Shown here: in pieces, positions 59,912 to 64,000 of the stretch
Layout of the letters: each line of letters begins with the position of its first letter
How positions within the stretch are numbered: position 1 is the first letter of the stretch
Assembly (NCBI GenBank): GCA_025059745.1
Contig: JANXDH010000004.1
Span: forward strand, 173,783 to 237,782
From: Aigarchaeota archaeon
GTDB lineage: Archaea > Thermoproteota > Nitrososphaeria_A > Caldarchaeales > Calditenuaceae
DNA length: 64,000 nucleotides
Direction: 5' to 3'
Notes under the pieces: model-generated
Told to the model about the DNA's origin: nothing
Database searches by the model: none
What the model saw: the letters and a program-made list of their open reading frames with translations, nothing else
Position numbers and translations under genes: made by a program

Positions 59912-60034
59912 CCACTACCAGTACCTCTCAGGTACCTCTCTATTTATTTTACGATATCCAGTGGGAGAGCAACCCCATAAGAAGACTTAAATGAGGGATA
60001 GAGGAGACTATAACATCAGATTGGGTCGGAGGTC

Positions 60035-60271
60035 ATGGAATACGGGACCAAACCGTTGACCATATTGACGAGGTACAAGAACAAACCCGTCATGGTCACT
60101 CTGAAGAACGACCTCACATACGGTGGGGTAATGATAGAGCTGGACGGCTACATGAACGTGGTCTTAGAGAAAGCGAGCGAGTACTACAACTCAGAGAGGA
60201 GGGCGACCTACCCTTACATACTGATCCGGGGAAACAACATCATGTACATCAAGCTTGGGAGCGAGGAATAG
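60035..60271 (+). CDS. Sm-like (LSm) RNA-binding protein
   Basis: A 78-residue LSm protein. Sm1 is visible as VMVTLKNDLTYGGVMIELDGYMNVVLEKASEY in part and Sm2 as YPYILIRGNNIMYIKLG. Length and motifs match the archaeal Sm1 proteins that form heptamers binding U-rich RNA. The ATG lies after a GGAGGT at 60028-60033 that is too close to act as a ribosome-binding site. An AT-rich element lies upstream near 60007-60017. Confidence 0.93.
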   Translation: MEYGTKPLTILTRYKNKPVMVTLKNDLTYGGVMIELDGYMNVVLEKASEYYNSERRATYPYILIRGNNIMYIKLGSEE

Positions 60272-60345
60272 GCGCGCGCCACAAACTGAGACGTCACGTT
60301 GAGCCACGGTAGAGTTTTACTTAAATAATGCTTTCGGTATAGACA

Positions 60346-61587
60346 ATGGGGCGAATGGATAACACGCTCTTCGCGCTAGAGAGGTTGAAGGCTGTACCGG
60401 TCAGCAAACAGACGACTGAGCTAGTCGAGAGGAAGGGGCTAGGTCACCCCGACTACATGATCGACTCGGTCTGCGAGATAGCGAGCATAAAGCTCGCCAA
60501 ATACTACCTCGAGAGGTTCGGGAGGATACTCCACTACAACGTTGACAAAGGCCTACTAGTGGGTGGCAGGGCCGTCCCAAGGTTCGGAGGGGGAGAGCTC
60601 TTGGAACCGATACAGATCATAGTCGCGGGTAGGGCGACGCTGGACGTCAGGATACAAGGTAACCGCTACGAGGTGCCCATAAGGAGGATAATAGAGGACG
60701 CGGTCGACGAGTTCATAAATAGCAACTTCAGGTTTCTGGACCCCCAGAAACACATCGTAGTGGACTACAGGATCAAGCAGGGCAGCGCGGACCTCGTCAG
60801 CATAGTCGATAGCGGGACATCAGTACCGCTCGCCAACGACACCTCATTTGGGATAGGATTCGCACCCTTCACGACGCTGGAGAGGATAGTCTACAATACC
60901 GAGAGGATGATAAACTCCGAGAGCTTCAAGAGCCGCGTGAAGGAGAGCGGTGAGGACTGCAAGGTCATGGGGCTGAGGGTAAAGGAACGGATCATGCTGA
61001 CCGTTGCTGACGGCATAGTATCACACCTGACACCTGACCTCGACCACTACATCTCGGTCAAGGAGGAGATCAGGGAGAGGGTCGCCGATGAAGCGGTGAA
61101 GATGGCCGATGGTCACGACGTCTCGGTTCAGGTAAACGTTGGCGACGAGATAATGCCGGGTGATGAGGGGAGGAGCAGGGTCTACCTCACAGTAACGGGC
61201 TCATCAGCAGAGTGTGGCGACGACGGAAACACAGGTCGGGGCAACAGGGCATCCGGTCTTATAACTCCAAACAGACAGATGTCTCTTGAGGCTACCGCGG
61301 GGAAGAACCCCATGAGCCACATAGGAAAGTTGTACAACGTTGCGGCCTTCAGGATCGCCGAGAGGATCTACGATGAGACGAAGGCGTTCGAGGAGGTCTA
61401 CGTCAGGCTCCTCTCACAGATAGGTAGACGAGTGGATCAACCGTTTTCTGTATCTATCCAGTACCTCCCAGCTAGGACAATAAACAGTTCCGTGAAAAGC
61501 GAGGTCGAGAGTATCGTGAGATCGGAGCTTCAGAACGTAACGAAGCTAGTGGACCTAATACTGGAGAGGCGCTTCACGATATTCTGA
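60346..61587 (+). CDS. mat: Archaeal S-adenosylmethionine synthetase
   Basis: A 413-residue archaeal methionine adenosyltransferase. It has ELVERKGLGHPDYMIDSVCE, NVDKGLLVGGRAVPRFGGGE, GIGFAPFTTLERIVYNTERM and AECGDDGNTGRGNRASGLI in order. The enzyme supplies methyl donor for TrmO and others. The start is ATG 60346 or the ATG at 60355, which is better spaced from the TATA-like element at 60319-60330. It is convergent with the YchF-like gene with no gap. Confidence 0.96.
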   Translation: MGRMDNTLFALERLKAVPVSKQTTELVERKGLGHPDYMIDSVCEIASIKLAKYYLERFGRILHYNVDKGLLVGGRAVPRFGGGELLEPIQIIVAGRATLDVRIQGNRYEVPIRRIIEDAVDEFINSNFRFLDPQKHIVVDYRIKQGSADLVSIVDSGTSVPLANDTSFGIGFAPFTTLERIVYNTERMINSESFKSRVKESGEDCKVMGLRVKERIMLTVADGIVSHLTPDLDHYISVKEEIRERVADEAVKMADGHDVSVQVNVGDEIMPGDEGRSRVYLTVTGSSAECGDDGNTGRGNRASGLITPNRQMSLEATAGKNPMSHIGKLYNVAAFRIAERIYDETKAFEEVYVRLLSQIGRRVDQPFSVSIQYLPARTINSSVKSEVESIVRSELQNVTKLVDLILERRFTIF

Positions 61588-62790
61588 TCACCTCTTTCTG
61601 GCCGAGACTATGGAGATCACATCGCCGGGGCGCAGAGCGAAGTCCGATGGCAGTCTCATCCCGTTCCTAGCGTCGATAGCGTAGAGGAAACCCTCACCGA
61701 GCTCCGTGTGTATCTTATAGGCTAAATCTCTAGGCGTTGAGCCGCGCTTAACCAGGTACACGTCGGGTAGTACGCGGCCTTTCCTATCGGTCAACCTATT
61801 CGGGTCCTCAACGGGGAATACCGGGACGTAATCCAGGACCTCCCGGTACGCGATGTCTATCAACTTCTGGACGCCAGTGCCCCCGTTCCTCTTCATGAAC
61901 TCCTCGACTCTCTTGAGAGCGTCCCTCTGCTGTTGGGTCAATCTAGATTCATCAATGACCTCAAAACCATCACTACCAGGCAGGTATCTGATCAATCCCT
62001 TCTCGCTGGCCAGCCTCAGCGCCCTCTCTACCTCTCCGCTACAAGGGACCACTCTGTAGCCGCACCCCATCAAACTGCTGATCCCCTTCTCAGCGCCAGG
62101 GACGTCCGACTTGTTGGCTGCTATGATGAACGGCTTGGAGGCCTTCCTGAGGGAGGTCGCAAACGATAAAAGCTCTGACTCGCTCAACTTACTCGGCGCC
62201 TTCCTGAGTATGTCTGATGACTCGAGGACCTCTAGGACCTCACCCTCTTTTATCCTCAGGCCGGAGAAGCGTTTGGCGACCTCCGCCTCCAAGCTGGACT
62301 GTTTGTTCTCGACAAGGCGGGCGATCCTGTTCCAGTCTCTCATCAGTATATCGAGCATCCATCTATCGAACTCCTCCTCGACCATCCTCACGTCGTCCAA
62401 CGGGTCATGAGTCCCTGGTTCAACGGGGTTACCGTCCTCGTCCGTCCCTCCAGACGAGTCGACCACCACGATCAGCGCATCGGCCTGTCTTACCTCATCC
62501 AAGAACTGTAGACCCATCCCGCGACCCTTGTGGGCGCCTCTGACGATGCCTGGGCAGTCCAGCACCTCTATCGGTACGTACCTCACACCGTCCACACATG
62601 GAGCGTTATTCGGGTTGCACGTGACGCCGAACTCCGAGTGAACGCAAGGGCACGTCAAGTAGGTTATGCCTCTGTTCGGAGTCTTCGTAGTGAAGGGGTA
62701 GTTGCCGATCTGTACGTTGAGGAGCGTCAACGCCGAGAAGAGCGTACTCTTTCCGACGTTGGCCTTGCCCACGAGACCGACCAGCTCCAT
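61588..62790 (-). CDS. YchF/Obg-family GTP-binding protein with TGS domain
   Basis: About 400 residues from the ATG at 62790. The G1 motif is LVGKANVGKSTLFSALT, G3 is LDCPGIVRGAHKG, and G4 is AANKSD (about residue 220). A helical insert and a C-terminal TGS domain (DVYLVKRGSTPRDLAYKIH, FALRPGDVISI) follow. The archaeal YchF group includes cysteines in TCPCVHSEFGVTCNP, seen here. It may act in translation stress. The open frame could start four codons earlier at 62802. Confidence 0.92.
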   Translation of the reverse strand: MELVGLVGKANVGKSTLFSALTLLNVQIGNYPFTTKTPNRGITYLTCPCVHSEFGVTCNPNNAPCVDGVRYVPIEVLDCPGIVRGAHKGRGMGLQFLDEVRQADALIVVVDSSGGTDEDGNPVEPGTHDPLDDVRMVEEEFDRWMLDILMRDWNRIARLVENKQSSLEAEVAKRFSGLRIKEGEVLEVLESSDILRKAPSKLSESELLSFATSLRKASKPFIIAANKSDVPGAEKGISSLMGCGYRVVPCSGEVERALRLASEKGLIRYLPGSDGFEVIDESRLTQQQRDALKRVEEFMKRNGGTGVQKLIDIAYREVLDYVPVFPVEDPNRLTDRKGRVLPDVYLVKRGSTPRDLAYKIHTELGEGFLYAIDARNGMRLPSDFALRPGDVISIVSARKR

Positions 62791-62881
62791 CAGCTTTCTC
62801 AATTATTGGAGTCTCCGGACCTTATTTCGATATCTTCTCGGGCTGTACATCATTTATGAGCACGCATTGGACAGTCAGAGG

Positions 62882-63943
62882 ATGGTGATAGAGCTAGACG
62901 GTTCAGTGGGGGAGGGAGGCGGTCAGGTGCTGAGGAACGCCATAGCGATCGCCGCACTCCTCAGGAAGAGAATAAGGGTTTACAACATAAGGGCGAAAAG
63001 GAACCCTCCAGGACTACGCCCACAACACATGACTGCTGTGAAGGCCGTCGCCGAGCTGTGCGGTGGCGAGGTCAGCGGCCTCCATATCGGGTCGACCGAG
63101 ATAGTCCTCATACCGGGGGAATCGAGAGGCACCAGCTACGTCTTCGACGCTGGTACCGCGGGCAGCACCACCCTCATGCTCCAGTCACTCCTGCCTGTGA
63201 TGTCATTCGCCAAACATAGATTGTCCGTTGAGTTGAGGGGGGGGACCAACAACCCGCTGGCGCCACCGGTCGATTACATAGAGACGGTCCTTCTACCGGT
63301 CTTGAGCAGGATGGGAGTCCGCGCGAACCTAAGACTGCTGAGGCGGGGGTTCTATCCCAGAGGAGGCGGCATAATCCAGGTCTCTACTGAACCGGTCAAG
63401 AGGTTGTCGCCTATAGAGCTCGTTGAGGTTGGAGAAGTCGAGGAGGTGATGGTATACGCGTACAGCTGCAATCTACCAGCCCACATAGTAGACCGGATAT
63501 CCAAGAGGTCCGAGGAGTTGCTGAGAGCGAACGGCGTAAAGGACGTGAGGATCGTGAGAGAGGTGCTTCAGAGAGGCAACAGTAAGTGCTCACTGGATCC
63601 AGGTACCGGGGTGATACTGGTCGCCAGAACGAGTGCAGGAGCGGTGATAGGGAGCGACGCACTGGGTGAGAGGGGAGTCCCGTCCGAGGTGGTGGCGAAT
63701 AGGGCAGTCGACTCTCTGATAGGGCAACTGAAGTACCCGGTAGACAGACACCTCGGAGATCAGTTGATAATCTGGACCGCATTAGCCGCGGGCAGATCGA
63801 GGTTCACGGTCTCTGAACTAACAAGTCACACGATGACGAGCATAGAGGTCGTCAGGAGCATGGTCCATGCTAAGTTCGATGTCGACGGTAAGCTCGGCGG
63901 TCCGGCGACGATAACGTGCGAGGGCATAGGACTGACCACGTAG
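62882..63943 (+). CDS. rtcA: RNA 3'-terminal phosphate cyclase RtcA
   Basis: A 353-residue enzyme from the ATG at 62882 (MVIELDGSVGEGGGQVLRNA). It converts RNA 3'-phosphate to 2',3'-cyclic phosphate using ATP. The middle contains GTAGSTTLMLQSLLPV and RGGTNNPLAPPVDYI, and the catalytic His lies in SELTSHTMTSIEVV near the C-terminus after DRHLGDQLIIWTAL. An upstream open frame from 62702 overlaps the YchF gene antisense and is not homologous. The gene is divergent from YchF. Confidence 0.94.
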   Translation: MVIELDGSVGEGGGQVLRNAIAIAALLRKRIRVYNIRAKRNPPGLRPQHMTAVKAVAELCGGEVSGLHIGSTEIVLIPGESRGTSYVFDAGTAGSTTLMLQSLLPVMSFAKHRLSVELRGGTNNPLAPPVDYIETVLLPVLSRMGVRANLRLLRRGFYPRGGGIIQVSTEPVKRLSPIELVEVGEVEEVMVYAYSCNLPAHIVDRISKRSEELLRANGVKDVRIVREVLQRGNSKCSLDPGTGVILVARTSAGAVIGSDALGERGVPSEVVANRAVDSLIGQLKYPVDRHLGDQLIIWTALAAGRSRFTVSELTSHTMTSIEVVRSMVHAKFDVDGKLGGPATITCEGIGLTT

Positions 63944-64000
63944 AGTGATATAACTCGCTTATGTAATCACTTAAATCTCGCCGGCGCATCGCACGATCGT
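63944..64000. other. Right-end segment without recognisable gene
   Basis: 57 bases after the RtcA stop. The AT-rich TGTAATCACTTAAATCTCG (63961-63979) could be a promoter for a gene beyond the window. Nothing else is seen. Confidence 0.3.

Noticed and set aside
62702-62881. Upstream extension of RtcA
   Set aside because: Homology begins at ATG 62882; the extension is antisense to the YchF-like gene start.
1-64000. tRNA, rRNA, CRISPR or insertion-sequence elements
   Set aside because: All intergenic gaps were read; none holds a cloverleaf-like segment, spaced direct repeats or a transposase gene.

Overview
The window is a gene-dense stretch of an archaeal chromosome with about 70 closely packed genes, no tRNA or rRNA genes, no CRISPR array and no insertion sequence. 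Archaeal markers are numerous: eukaryote-type ribosomal proteins L15e and S19e, topoisomerase VI subunit B, an ESCRT-III (CdvB-type) protein, an Sm-like protein, archaeal-type S-adenosylmethionine synthetase, archaeal phosphoglycerate mutase, fructose-1,6-bisphosphate aldolase/phosphatase, MptA/MptE pterin enzymes, CofE for coenzyme F420, RIO2 kinase and RqcH. This combination, with ESCRT-III, a membrane pyrophosphatase, PPDK and F420, fits a TACK archaeon, probably within or near Nitrososphaeria (Thaumarchaeota/Aigarchaeota). That placement is inferred from gene content only. Coding DNA is GC-rich and promoters are AT-rich. Many genes start with TTG or GTG, and many have a TATA-like box about 27-33 bases before the start codon, which points to leaderless mRNAs.

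Layout. 1-4243 (minus): an electron-transfer-flavoprotein operon, EtfB-EtfA-FixC/X, with FixC and FixX fused and EtfB enlarged, followed by the 5' end of an elp3-like gene. 4318-8425: an ion transporter, two small zinc-ribbon membrane proteins, a molybdopterin oxidoreductase, TrmO and a UTP-glucose-1-P uridylyltransferase. 8431-13166 (minus): a K+-independent type H+-pyrophosphatase followed by pyruvate phosphate dikinase, two enzymes that share pyrophosphate. 13295-18849: a secreted protein faces a minus-strand series L15e, asparagine-synthetase-like protein, HtrA protease, ABC ATPase and ABC permease. 18950-22737: a 50-residue YHS protein, ApgM, S19e with a coiled-coil partner, ESCRT-III and a Nudix hydrolase. 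22801-27088: a six-repeat surface protein, a Cys-rich protein with CofE, a nuclease-like protein and two small proteins. 27147-31844: RqcH, a CBS/zinc-ribbon protein, a Mut7-C protein and topoisomerase VI B.

31849-36956: a phosphoesterase, a membrane protein, a cupredoxin divergent from a NuoL-type proton-pump subunit, and TrpB2. 37024-39100 (minus): L3-L4-L23. 39249-44804: a membrane protein, a very AT-rich 170-base promoter region, CutA, and a plus-strand run of FBP aldolase/phosphatase, alcohol dehydrogenase, eIF2B-like isomerase, metallo-beta-lactamase-fold hydrolase and type-5 uracil-DNA glycosylase. 44790-49315: two MFS transporters, a class V aminotransferase and an AbrB-PhoU regulator. 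49395-54353: zinc-ribbon, membrane and Lys/Ala/Pro-rich small proteins, AsnRS, MptA-MptE and a nucleoside phosphorylase. 54463-63943: IleRS-RIO2, a zinc-ribbon membrane protein, a phosphoesterase, Sm protein, S-adenosylmethionine synthetase, a YchF-like GTPase and RtcA.

Together the metabolic genes (PPDK, ApgM, FBP aldolase/phosphatase, UTP-glucose-1-P uridylyltransferase, H+-pyrophosphatase) favour a gluconeogenic, pyrophosphate-using central metabolism. The ETF operon, cupredoxin and NuoL homologue point to a quinone-based electron-transport chain. The most unusual items are the FixC-FixX fusion with the enlarged EtfB, the cupredoxin with Gln at the axial-ligand position, the palindromic DNA around the AbrB-PhoU gene, the AT-rich region with a perfect hairpin at 39841-39860, the shared promoter of RqcH and an EMC6-like protein, and two very small genes (YHS and Lys/Ala/Pro-rich).
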